Origin: an uncultured Oscillospiraceae bacterium
GTDB taxonomy: Bacteria; Bacillota; Clostridia; Oscillospirales; Oscillospiraceae
Assembly (NCBI GenBank): GCA_934589675.1
Contig: CAKTOF010000007.1
Location: 62,001-126,000, forward strand
DNA: 64,000 nt
Direction of reading: 5' to 3'
Position 1 is the stretch's first letter; each line of letters opens with the position of its first letter. Both the position numbers and the translations under genes were made by a program. The notes under the pieces were generated by a model that saw only the letters and a program-made list of their open reading frames with translations, did not search any database and was not told the origin of the DNA. Of this stretch, positions 42,497 to 49,588 are shown piece after piece.

Positions 42497-43609
42497 TTAT
42501 CCCTCAAACGGGAACGTGAACGGGAGCTTTAGCTCGTCGCGGACGGCGACGAGCTCCTTCTGGACGGCCTCGCCGACCGGGACGCCCTTGTCGCGGCGCT
42601 CGCACCAGACGAGGTACTCCTTCTCGCCCGCCGTGTAGATGCGCTCGGCGCCCGGCGCCTTTTCCGAGGCGCGCAGCGCGCGGCAGATGTCGCCGGCCGT
42701 CTTTTTGAAGCTGTCGGCGCCGACGAACGCGTTCGTGTCGATGGCGAGGAAGAAGTGGCCGAGCGGGTACGGGATCTTATTGCCGTTTTCGTCGAGGCCC
42801 GTGAGCGCCTTCATGAACTGCCCGGCCTGCAGCGCGGCCGAGAGGATCTCGACGACGGCGGCGTAGCCGTAGCCCTTGTAGCCGGCCAGCTCCTCGCCGA
42901 TGCCGCCGAGCGGCGCAAGCGCCGCCTCGCCCGCGACGAGCGCCTTCAAAATCGCGGCCGAGTCCGTCATGGCCGTGCCGTCGCGCGCGATGACCGTGCC
43001 AGCCGGGGTCGGCTTGCCCTCGCGCTCGTAGAACTCGATCTTGCCGCGCTGGACGATGCTCGTCGCGCAGTCGAGCACGAACGGGAATTCCTCGTCGGTC
43101 GGGATGCCGAACGTCAGCGGGTTCGTGCCCATCATGTTCTCGACGCCGAACGTCGGCGCGATGGACGGCCGCGCGTTCGTGCCCGTCAGGCCGACCATGT
43201 CGTTTTTCGTGGCCATGGTGGCATAATAGCCCGCGATGCCGTAATGGGTCGAGTTGCGCGCCGCGACCATGCCGAGGCCGTATTTTTTCGCCTTCTCGAT
43301 GGCCATGGACATGCAGCGCTGGCCGATGACCATGCCCATGCCATTGTGGCCGTCGACGACAGCCGTCGTCGGCGTCTCGCGGACGATCTCAAATTCCGTG
43401 ACCGGGTTGAGGATCCCGGCGTCGATGCGGTCGATGTAAATGGGCTTGAAGCGGTTGACGCCGTGCGACTCGATGCCGCGGCGGTCGGACTCCATCAGGA
43501 TCTCCGCACAGACGGCCGCGTCCTCCGCCGGGACGCCCTTGGCCTCAAAGGCCGCGCGCATGAATTCGCCGATCAGCTTCCAGCTGACATAGGGTCTTGT
43601 TTCCATCAT
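42497..43609 (-). CDS. Malate/L-lactate/ureidoglycolate-type dehydrogenase (Ldh_2 family)
   Basis: 370-residue NAD(P)-dependent 2-hydroxyacid dehydrogenase of the Ldh_2 family. Family markers are RGIESHGVNR (with the catalytic His), NGMGMVIGQRCM, NSTHYGIAGYYA and TFGIPTDEEFPFVLDCATS. The substrate may be malate, lactate, ureidoglycolate or an imino acid. Two adjacent ATGs follow AGGAGG, and the first is used here. It is a monocistronic gene between the CorC-type and YihY-type genes, so its context gives no substrate hint. Confidence 0.9.
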   Translation of the reverse strand: MMETRPYVSWKLIGEFMRAAFEAKGVPAEDAAVCAEILMESDRRGIESHGVNRFKPIYIDRIDAGILNPVTEFEIVRETPTTAVVDGHNGMGMVIGQRCMSMAIEKAKKYGLGMVAARNSTHYGIAGYYATMATKNDMVGLTGTNARPSIAPTFGVENMMGTNPLTFGIPTDEEFPFVLDCATSIVQRGKIEFYEREGKPTPAGTVIARDGTAMTDSAAILKALVAGEAALAPLGGIGEELAGYKGYGYAAVVEILSAALQAGQFMKALTGLDENGNKIPYPLGHFFLAIDTNAFVGADSFKKTAGDICRALRASEKAPGAERIYTAGEKEYLVWCERRDKGVPVGEAVQKELVAVRDELKLPFTFPFEG

Positions 43610-43685
43610 CCTGATCCTCCTAAATTGATTTCTGATACCATCATAGACAAGGTTTGCCCTGTTTGCAATATTTTTATGATTGATG

Positions 43686-43714
43686 TTGCTGTTTTGCCGG
43701 AATTATCGTAGAAT
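43686..43714 (+). promoter_or_regulatory. Predicted promoter of the YihY-type gene
   Basis: TTGCTG, a 17-bp spacer and TAGAAT end 48 bases before the start codon. Confidence 0.5.
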
Positions 43715-43762
43715 AGTCGTAACTGACCGAGGCATACACTATCGCAGAAGGGAGCGTGCGCG

Positions 43763-44608
43763 ATGCTACGCAATCTCCGGGATCTTGCCCGCCGCATCGG
43801 CGCGTATCAGGTCCCGATCTACGCCGGCAACGCAACATTTTTTATCATGCTGTCCGTTTTCCCGGCGCTTATGCTGGTCTTTTCGCTTTTGCGGTTCACG
43901 CCGTACACCGTGGCGGACTTCGCCGCACTGATGGAGGACGTGCTTCCCGGCGCGCTCTCCCCGCTTGTGACATATTTGACCGAGGAAGTCCACACGCTCA
44001 ACGCCGGCGCCGTCATTCCCATCACGGCCGTGGCCATGCTCTGGTCGGCCAGCCGCGGCGTGCTCGGCGTGCTCAACGGTGTCAACGCCATCTACGGCGC
44101 GTCCGAGACACGCTCGTACCTTGCCAAGCGCCTGATCGCGCTCATCTACATGGTGCTGTTTCTCGTCGGCATCGTGCTCACGCTCGTGCTGTATGTCTTC
44201 GGCAAGAAAATTCAGGCCATGATCGTCGCGCGCATCCCTGCGCTCGCGGACGCGACGGTTTTCATCATGCAGTCCAAATACGTCGTCATTCTCCTGTACC
44301 TCACGCTGCTGTTTACGCTTGTGTACAAGGTATTTCCGAATACGCACACGAGATTTCTCCAGTGCCTGCCCGGCGCTGTGCTCGCTTCGCTCGGCTGGCT
44401 CGGGTTTTCGGCGCTTTTCACGGTCTACGTCGATCACTTCAGCAATTACGCCGTCGTCTACGGCAGCCTGACGACCATTGTTCTGACGATGGTCTGGCTC
44501 TATTTCTGCCTGTGCATCCTGTTTTTTGGCGGCGTGATGAACCAGTTCCTCGCCCGGCCGAACGCCAGCCTGCGCTCGCTGCTTCCGGGCCGGAAGAAAA
44601 GCGTCTGA
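43763..44608 (+). CDS. YihY/BrkB family membrane protein
   Basis: 281 residues with six hydrophobic segments and the YihY pattern NATFFIMLSVFPALML near the N terminus, then VFPNTHTRFLQCLPGAVLAS and YGSLTTIVLTMVWLYFC. The family (once called ribonuclease BN) consists of polytopic membrane proteins of uncertain transport function. GGGAG lies upstream of the ATG. Its own promoter and the promoter of the next gene suggest single-gene transcription. Confidence 0.92.
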   Translation: MLRNLRDLARRIGAYQVPIYAGNATFFIMLSVFPALMLVFSLLRFTPYTVADFAALMEDVLPGALSPLVTYLTEEVHTLNAGAVIPITAVAMLWSASRGVLGVLNGVNAIYGASETRSYLAKRLIALIYMVLFLVGIVLTLVLYVFGKKIQAMIVARIPALADATVFIMQSKYVVILLYLTLLFTLVYKVFPNTHTRFLQCLPGAVLASLGWLGFSALFTVYVDHFSNYAVVYGSLTTIVLTMVWLYFCLCILFFGGVMNQFLARPNASLRSLLPGRKKSV

Positions 44609-44616
44609 ACCGGCTG

Positions 44617-44645
44617 TGGACAAGCGGCCGGAAATTTGGTATACT
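44617..44645 (+). promoter_or_regulatory. Promoter of the DtxR-type regulator
   Basis: TGGACA, a 17-bp spacer and TATACT end 29 bases before the TTG start. Confidence 0.6.
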
Positions 44646-44674
44646 ATTTGGAAAGGAAGCGAGGTGACCGACCG

Positions 44675-45055
44675 TTGAAGATCATGGAGTCCGCAGAGGA
44701 CTATCTGGAGACCATCCTCATCCTGCGCAACCGCAATGGCGAGGTGCGCTCGATCGACATCGCCACGGAGATGGGCTTTTCCAAGCCGAGCGTCAGCATC
44801 GCCATGAAGCATTTCCGCGAAAACGGCTATGTCACCGTCGACGAAAGCGGCCATATCCACCTGACGGAGGCCGGCCTTGCCGTCGCCGAGCGCACATATG
44901 AGCGCCATCTTGTCCTTACCCGCCTGCTTGTGGCCATCGGCGTCGACGAGCAGACCGCCCGCGCAGACGCATGCCGCATCGAGCACGACATCAGCGAGCA
45001 GACGTTCGACTGCATCAAAGAGCAGCTGCGCCGCATCGAGCAGACCATGCAGTAA
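44675..45055 (+). CDS. DtxR/MntR family metal-dependent regulator
   Basis: 126 residues. The N-terminal winged helix contains AEDYLETIL and the recognition segment FSKPSVSIAMKHFRENGYV. Metal ligands are visible: Asp and Glu of AEDYLE, His of RHLVL, and ACRIEHDIS. In the last motif a Cys stands where Bacillus MntR has Glu99, as in iron-sensing DtxR/IdeR (ACRWEH), so iron is slightly favoured over manganese. The SH3-like third domain is absent. TTG is taken as start because GAGGTG is 8 bases away; the next ATG is 17 bases from it. Confidence 0.85.
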   Translation: MKIMESAEDYLETILILRNRNGEVRSIDIATEMGFSKPSVSIAMKHFRENGYVTVDESGHIHLTEAGLAVAERTYERHLVLTRLLVAIGVDEQTARADACRIEHDISEQTFDCIKEQLRRIEQTMQ

Positions 45056-45070
45056 ACCTGTCCGCATATG

Positions 45071-45110
45071 AGCCCGACGCTCCCCATAGTCTTTATGGGG
45101 AGGTCGGGCT
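45071..45110 (+). promoter_or_regulatory. Hairpin burying the pdaA ribosome-binding site
   Basis: AGCCCGAC (45071-45078) pairs with GTCGGGCT (45103-45110), and CTCCCCA (80-86) with TGGGGAG (96-102), with a single bulged G. The only ribosome-binding site of pdaA, GGGGAGG, is fully inside the 3' arm. A short T run follows, so it may also end the upstream transcript. Confidence 0.7.
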
Positions 45111-45111
45111 T

Positions 45112-45909
45112 ATGTTTTTATCACTGCAAACCAAACGGGACTGCCGCATTGCCGGCGCCATTGTGGCGCTGTCGCTTGCAGCGGCCATCCTGCTCCGGCA
45201 GGCGTCGCTTCCGGTCGTGGAGACCGGCTCGTGGGGGCTGAGCTTCCGGCAGGACGGCCAGACGCCGACCGGCACGGCCAGTCAGGCCGTGCTCGACGAG
45301 TTCGGCGCCGCCTACATCGGCGACACGACGGAGCCGGTCATCTATCTGACGTTTGACGCCGGCTACGAAAACGGCTACACCGCGCAGATCTTAGATACGC
45401 TCGCCGCGCACGATGTGCACGCTGCGTTCTTTCTCGTGGGCAACTACCTCGAAAAAGAGCCGGAGCTCGTCCGGCGGATGGCGGCAGAGGGACACACGGT
45501 GGGCAATCACACCTATCACCACTACGACATGTCCAAAATCTCCGACGAGGCTGCGTTCCGCGAGGAGCTTGAGTCGCTCGAGGCGCTCTATCTGGATGTC
45601 ACCGGTGAGGCGCTGCCGCGCTATTACCGCCCGCCGCAGGGCATCTACAGCGAGGAGAACCTCAAAATGGCGCAGGCGCTCGGCTATCACACCGTGTTCT
45701 GGAGCCTTGCCTACGTCGACTGGTATGCCGACGATCAGCCGACGCACGAGCAGGCGTTTTCCAAGCTGCTCGGCCGCATCCACAACGGCGCAGTCGTGCT
45801 GCTGCACTCCACATCGCGCACCAACGCCGAGATCCTGGATGAACTGCTCACGCGCTGGGAAGCGCTCGGCTACCGCTTTGGTACGCTTGATGAACTCTTT
45901 GACGGATGA
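45112..45909 (+). CDS. pdaA: Polysaccharide deacetylase, PdaA-type (muramic delta-lactam synthesis)
   Basis: 265 residues. An N-terminal hydrophobic segment (about 14-32) acts as anchor or signal. The NodB domain has TFDAGYENGYT in place of the usual TFDDG, as in PdaA (TFDNGYENGYT), plus the HTVGNHTYHHYDM zinc motif, RYYRPPQGIYSEENL and VVLLHSTS. PdaA de-N-acetylates muramic acid in spore cortex, allowing delta-lactam formation. The ATG at 45112 lies in the T run directly after a hairpin that hides its ribosome-binding site. Confidence 0.88.
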   Translation: MFLSLQTKRDCRIAGAIVALSLAAAILLRQASLPVVETGSWGLSFRQDGQTPTGTASQAVLDEFGAAYIGDTTEPVIYLTFDAGYENGYTAQILDTLAAHDVHAAFFLVGNYLEKEPELVRRMAAEGHTVGNHTYHHYDMSKISDEAAFREELESLEALYLDVTGEALPRYYRPPQGIYSEENLKMAQALGYHTVFWSLAYVDWYADDQPTHEQAFSKLLGRIHNGAVVLLHSTSRTNAEILDELLTRWEALGYRFGTLDELFDG

Positions 45910-45910
45910 T

Positions 45911-45939
45911 TTGACTTTTGGGCCGCTTTCGTATAAACT
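45911..45939 (+). promoter_or_regulatory. Predicted promoter of rex
   Basis: TTGACT, a 17-bp spacer and TAAACT, beginning 2 bases after the pdaA stop. Confidence 0.55.
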
Positions 45940-45977
45940 GTAGATTGATTTAGACTGATCAGATCGAGGGCGTTTCC

Positions 45978-46616
45978 ATGAAAAAATCATATATTTCCAA
46001 CCCTGTCATTTCCAGGCTGCCGCGCTACTATCGCTGCATCGAGCAGCTCTGTGCAAACGGCGTCGGCCGCATCTCTTCGTCGGCGCTGTCTGAGCTGCTG
46101 GGGCTGACCGCATCACAGGTGCGGCAGGATTTTGGCTGCTTCGGCGAGTTTGGGCAGAAGGGCTACGGCTACAACGTCCCGAAGCTGCGCGACGAGCTGC
46201 GCGAAATACTCGGCCTGAGCCGGGATCTGACGGCCATCATTCTCGGCTGCGGCAACTTAGGCCGCGCGCTCATCAACAATTTCGACTTTCCCTTCTGCGG
46301 CATCCGCCTCATCGGCGCGTTTGACTCCGATCCGCAGCTCGTCGGCGAAGTCATGAACGGCCTGACCGTCCGCGACTACGGCGAGGTGCACGCGTTTATG
46401 GCCGCCGAGCACCCGGTCGTCGCCATTCTGACTGTCCCGGGCAGCCAGTCACAGATCGTTTCGGAGCTTCTGACGCACGAGGGCATCCGCGGCATCTGGA
46501 ACTTCACGCAGCAGGAAGTTCAGGTGGACGACCCGCACGTCGTCGTTGAAAACGTCATCCTGCTCGACAGTCTGATGACGCTCTCCTACAAGATCAACGA
46601 GGGGCTTTCGGTATGA
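45978..46616 (+). CDS. rex: Redox-sensing transcriptional repressor Rex
   Basis: 212 residues. Winged helix with RLPRYYRCIEQL and the DNA-reading segment ASQVRQDFGCFGEFG, then a Rossmann domain with ILGCGNLGRALI that senses the NADH/NAD ratio. The C-terminal domain-swap helix includes VENVILLDSLMTLSYKIN. Rex commonly represses fermentation operons such as crt-bcd-etf and hbd in Clostridia, so genes at 36-39 kb and 60-64 kb are plausible targets. I found no clear Rex box there. It overlaps the next gene by ATGA. Confidence 0.95.
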   Translation: MKKSYISNPVISRLPRYYRCIEQLCANGVGRISSSALSELLGLTASQVRQDFGCFGEFGQKGYGYNVPKLRDELREILGLSRDLTAIILGCGNLGRALINNFDFPFCGIRLIGAFDSDPQLVGEVMNGLTVRDYGEVHAFMAAEHPVVAILTVPGSQSQIVSELLTHEGIRGIWNFTQQEVQVDDPHVVVENVILLDSLMTLSYKINEGLSV

Positions 46617-47719
46617 AACGATTCTTCTGTCTGCTGCTTGCGCTCTGCCTGCTCATTCCGGCCGCGCTTGCCGCGCCGGGCGACGCAAATGATCCCGTCG
46701 TCAGCCAGAGCTACCTGACCGGCGTCTTCCAGCCAGGTCTCACGGCTACCCTGCATAAAACCGCCGCCGCCAGCCTCGGGCAGGTATACGGCGCGCGCTT
46801 TTTGTCGCTGGCCGAGGCCGTCGGCCGGCGCAATCTCGCCGCCGAGCAGGCCAATACCGCCATCCGCCGGGACGACGGCGCGCTGCTTTTAAAGCGCGGC
46901 GACGTGCTCACGCTCCAGCCGGGCACGAAGGTGCTCATCTCCGCCGGAAAATGCACGTCGAGCGAGGCGCACCTCATCGACGTCACGGGCGGCTGGCGCG
47001 TCTCGGCCAGCGCGGCGCTGCGCACGGGCGCACTCTATATGAAAGACGACAGCGCCACGGGCGGCCTGAGCGTCACGAGCGAGACGGCAACGCTCACGAT
47101 CACGGGCCCGTACACGCTCGCTGTGTCCGCGTCGCCGGACTTTGCCTCGCGCGCGGACGCGCTGCACGAAATGGATCTGTTCCGCGGCTCGTCCATCGGC
47201 TACGCGCTCGAGTCCACGGCCTCGCGCGCGCAGGGTCTGGTCATGTTCCTGCGCATCATGGGGCTGGAGGACGAGGCGCTCGCCTGCACGGCCAGCCATC
47301 CGTTCACGGACGTCCCGCCGTCGCACTGGGCATACCGCTACGTCGCCTACGCCTACCAGAACGGCTACACGAAGGGTGCGACGGCCACGACATTCAACCC
47401 CAGCGGCACCATCTCGGCCAAGAACTACATCGCCTTCATGGTCCGCGCGCTGCATTATGACGAAGGCGCGCAGTTCCAGTATTCCACGCTCCTGACTGAC
47501 TGCGTCACGCTCGGCCTGTTCACGCGCGCGGAGGTGAACACCGTCACAAACGGCGCCTTCACCCGCGGCCGCATGGCGTACCTTTCGTATTACAGCCTGT
47601 TCGGCACAGACCAGAGCACGGGCACGATGCTGCTCGACCAGCTCGTGAAGTCCGGCGCCGTCACACAGACCGCCGCCGACCGTGCCATCTGTCAGGTCGT
47701 CGGCACGCGCATTGCCTGA
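46613..47719 (+). CDS. Secreted SLH-domain protein
   Basis: 368 residues. Signal peptide 1-20 (ALA-AP). The middle part (50-170) has beta-rich FecR-like patterns (DGALLLKRGDVLTLQPGTKV, GGWRVSASAALRTGALYM). An SLH repeat is at about 235-290 (FTDVPPSHWAYRYVAYAYQNG), with a weaker second one after it. It should sit on the cell surface. It starts inside the last codon of rex (ATGA), so it is translationally coupled to a cytoplasmic redox repressor, which is an unusual partnership. A terminator follows. Confidence 0.85.
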   Translation: MKRFFCLLLALCLLIPAALAAPGDANDPVVSQSYLTGVFQPGLTATLHKTAAASLGQVYGARFLSLAEAVGRRNLAAEQANTAIRRDDGALLLKRGDVLTLQPGTKVLISAGKCTSSEAHLIDVTGGWRVSASAALRTGALYMKDDSATGGLSVTSETATLTITGPYTLAVSASPDFASRADALHEMDLFRGSSIGYALESTASRAQGLVMFLRIMGLEDEALACTASHPFTDVPPSHWAYRYVAYAYQNGYTKGATATTFNPSGTISAKNYIAFMVRALHYDEGAQFQYSTLLTDCVTLGLFTRAEVNTVTNGAFTRGRMAYLSYYSLFGTDQSTGTMLLDQLVKSGAVTQTAADRAICQVVGTRIA

Positions 47720-47725
47720 GCTGCA

Positions 47726-47757
47726 AAAGGCCGCCCGAATCCGGGCGGTCTTTTTTT
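47726..47757 (+). terminator. Terminator of the rex-SLH transcript
   Basis: GACCGCCCGG-type stem (GCCGCCCG/CGGGCGGT) followed by seven T, 7 bases past the stop codon. Confidence 0.9.
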
Positions 47758-47834
47758 CACCAAACGCCGGCTACGGAATAAGATGAATTGAGAGCAGCGA
47801 GCTGCTTACATTTTCAATCAGGAGGTCAAAATCT

Positions 47835-47960
47835 ATGTCCTGCAATTCCGGTTTCTGCGCGTTTGGCAACAGCTGGTGGTGGATCATCATCCTGATCCTC
47901 ATCCTCGTCGTCTGGGGCGGCGGCAATGGCTGCGGCTGCGAGAACAACTGCGGCTGCTGA
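47835..47960 (+). CDS. 41-residue hydrophobic Cys/Gly-rich small protein (YjcZ-like)
   Basis: The peptide begins MSCNSGFC and has a Trp-rich then Ile/Leu-rich membrane segment (about 14-27). It ends in Gly/Cys-rich sequence with three Cys pairs or singles (GCGCENNCGC). AGGAGG lies 9 bases before the ATG, in a region bounded by terminators. Size and composition recall the YjcZ/GerE-type tiny sporulation proteins of Firmicutes. Assignment is by resemblance only. Confidence 0.65.
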   Translation: MSCNSGFCAFGNSWWWIIILILILVVWGGGNGCGCENNCGC

Positions 47961-47996
47961 AATCGCCATACATCCACGGCCGGCCGACCCGGCCGC

Positions 47997-48030
47997 ACAA
48001 AAAAGCGAGGCAGACAGCCGTCTGCCTCGC
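47997..48030 (-). terminator. Terminator, convergent side of the rplT operon
   Basis: GCGAGGCAGAC-AGCC-GTCTGCCTCGC with a T run on the minus strand (TTTTTTGT). It could also serve the plus-strand small gene. Confidence 0.7.
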
Positions 48031-48054
48031 GTAATTCTTCTCTAGCCTCGCAGA

Positions 48055-48178
48055 GTTTCGTCATCCGCAGATGACGAAATCAAATCCAAATCCGTTTTTT
48101 CCGGGGGCGTGTACCTCGGAAAAAACTCTTTACGGCCCGGCAAGTGTGCGGGCCCTGCCCGTGCGCGCAGCGGGCCGC
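48055..48178 (+). repeat. Three-stem structured repeat, copy C
   Basis: Stem 1 is TTTCGTCAT-CCGCAG-ATGACGAAA (48056-48079). Stem 2 is TTTTTTCCG...CGGAAAAAA with loop GGCGTGTAC (48095-48125). Stem 3 is CGGCCCGGCAAGTGTGCG paired to GTGCGCGCAGCGGGCCG (48133-48177). Loops match copies A and B while the paired bases differ. It lies between the small protein gene and the rplT terminator; a GGGCGCCGAA/TTCGGCGCCC hairpin (48187-48210) follows. Confidence 0.65.
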
Positions 48179-48212
48179 AGCCCCACGGGCGCCGAACGGG
48201 TTCGGCGCCCGA

Positions 48213-48253
48213 ATAAAAAATAACGGCAGACTTCGTCTGCCGTTATTTTTTAT
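48213..48253 (-). terminator. Terminator of infC-rpmI-rplT
   Basis: AAATAACGGCAGAC-TTC-GTCTGCCGTTATTTTTT with T runs on both strands, 4 bases past the rplT stop. Confidence 0.93.
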
Positions 48254-48257
48254 GTTT

Positions 48258-48611
48258 TTAGATGTTGGCCTTCGCGGTCTCGACGAGGGCGGCAAACGCC
48301 TCCGGGTCGTGGATGGCCAGCTCGGACAGGCTCTTGCGGTTCATGACAACGCCGGCCTTCTTGACGCCGTTCATGAAGCGGGAGTAGTTCAGGCCGTACG
48401 GCTTGACCGCCGCGGAGATACGGGCGATCCAGAGCTGACGGTAGTCGCGCTTCTTCTGCTTGCGATCGCGGTAGGCGTAGACGCCGCTCTTCTTGAGCTG
48501 CTGCTTCGCCATCTTGAAGTGCTTGGATTTGCTGCCCCAGAAGCCCTTCGCGAGCTTGAGGGTTTTATTTCTTCTCTTGCGCGTCATCATTGCGCCTTTG
48601 ACTCTAGCCAT
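48258..48611 (-). CDS. rplT: 50S ribosomal protein L20
   Basis: 117 residues, highly basic, with the L20 start MARVKGAMMTRKRRNKTLKLAKGFWG and the RKRDYRQLWIARI-like helix (here KKRDYRQLWIARISAAV). It binds 23S rRNA early in 50S assembly and in Firmicutes represses its own operon through the leader. It is the last gene of infC-rpmI-rplT. Confidence 0.97.
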   Translation of the reverse strand: MARVKGAMMTRKRRNKTLKLAKGFWGSKSKHFKMAKQQLKKSGVYAYRDRKQKKRDYRQLWIARISAAVKPYGLNYSRFMNGVKKAGVVMNRKSLSELAIHDPEAFAALVETAKANI

Positions 48612-48646
48612 GGTTTACGTTATCCTCCTATTTGTGAAGTCAGCCC

Positions 48647-48844
48647 TTATTTGTAAGGGATCATTTTGCGGATGGTCGCCTCGTTGGTGCCGTCGGCGTA
48701 CGTGCCGGAACGGAGGCGGCGGCAGCGCTTGGTGTCCTTCTTCGTGAGGATATGGCTCTTAAAGGCGTGGGCGCGCTTGACCTTACCATTCTTGGTGAGG
48801 TTGAATCTCTTCTTCGCGCCGCTGTGGGTTTTCATCTTCGGCAT
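48647..48844 (-). CDS. rpmI: 50S ribosomal protein L35
   Basis: 65 residues with the L35 pattern MPKMKTHSGAKKRFNLTKNG and HILTKKDTKRCRRLR. It sits between infC (33-base gap) and rplT (35-base gap), the conserved order in bacteria. Confidence 0.97.
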   Translation of the reverse strand: MPKMKTHSGAKKRFNLTKNGKVKRAHAFKSHILTKKDTKRCRRLRSGTYADGTNEATIRKMIPYK

Positions 48845-48877
48845 TGTATAAATCTCCTTCCGTAATCGGATACTGCG

Positions 48878-49396
48878 TTACTTCGCTGCTTTGGGCGAAA
48901 GGAACATGGACATATTGCGCCCTTCCAGCTTGGGGTTCTTATCCACACTGGCAACCTCAGCACAGGATTCGCCGAACTGACGAAGAAGCTGCTCGCCGAG
49001 ATTGGTATGCGCCATCTCGCGGCCGCGGAACCGGACCGTCACCTTGACGCGGTTGCCGTCTTTGAGGAACTTCTGCGCGTTCTTCACCTTGACATTGAAG
49101 TCGTTGCTGTCGATGTTGGGCGACATGCGAACCTCTTTAACCTCAACAACGTGCTGGTTCTTTCTGGCCTCTTTCTCCTTCTTCGACTGCTCGAAGCGGA
49201 ATTTGCCATAGTCCATGATCCGGCACACCGGGGGCTGCGCCTGCGGTGCGATTTTGACCAGATCAAGATCCAGCTCTGCGGCCTGCGCAAGCGCGTCACG
49301 GCTGGTCATAATGCCAAGCTGCGCGCCGTCGGGGCCGATGACTCTGACCTCTTTGTCTCTGATCTCCTCGTTGAGCTGATGTTCTAATTTGCCGAT
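48878..49396 (-). CDS. infC: Translation initiation factor IF-3, AUC start
   Basis: 172 residues with both IF-3 domains: LNEEIRDKEVRVIGPDGAQLGI in the N domain and EVRMSPNIDSNDFNVKVKNAQKFL in the C domain. The family-length protein begins at an ATC codon at 49396, 8 bases after GGAGG; no ATG or GTG fits. infC genes typically start at a non-standard codon (AUU or AUC), which IF-3 itself discriminates against, giving autoregulation. A longer frame from 49573 exists but covers the leader. Confidence 0.93.
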   Translation of the reverse strand: MGKLEHQLNEEIRDKEVRVIGPDGAQLGIMTSRDALAQAAELDLDLVKIAPQAQPPVCRIMDYGKFRFEQSKKEKEARKNQHVVEVKEVRMSPNIDSNDFNVKVKNAQKFLKDGNRVKVTVRFRGREMAHTNLGEQLLRQFGESCAEVASVDKNPKLEGRNMSMFLSPKAAK

Positions 49397-49544
49397 GGGA
49401 AGCACCTCCAATACAAAAATCGCGGATGCTTTGCAGCACCCGCGCACGAAGCCCCACGAAACCGTGAGGAAAAACTCCATGTGAACCGTTTCGCAGAGCT
49501 GACGGTGAGTCGCGGGGCTGCCGCTCCTTCTTAATTGCTTATCT
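49397..49544 (-). promoter_or_regulatory. L20-type leader with attenuator terminator
   Basis: The leader of about 150 bases contains an AGCCCCGCGA...GTGGGGCT long-range pairing. It ends in a GCGGGTGCT-GCAA-AGCATCCGC hairpin (49445-49420) followed by GATTTTTGT, just before the infC ribosome-binding site. This is the architecture of the Firmicutes L20 leader, in which L20 binding promotes the terminator. Assignment by position and fold, not by alignment. Confidence 0.65.
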
Positions 49545-49573
49545 ATATTATCACAGGCGATGCCCGCTGTCAA
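49545..49573 (-). promoter_or_regulatory. Promoter of infC-rpmI-rplT
   Basis: On the minus strand a perfect TTGACA (49573-49568), a 17-bp spacer and TAATAT (49550-49545). Confidence 0.75.
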
Positions 49574-49588
49574 CCGGATTTTTCAGAT

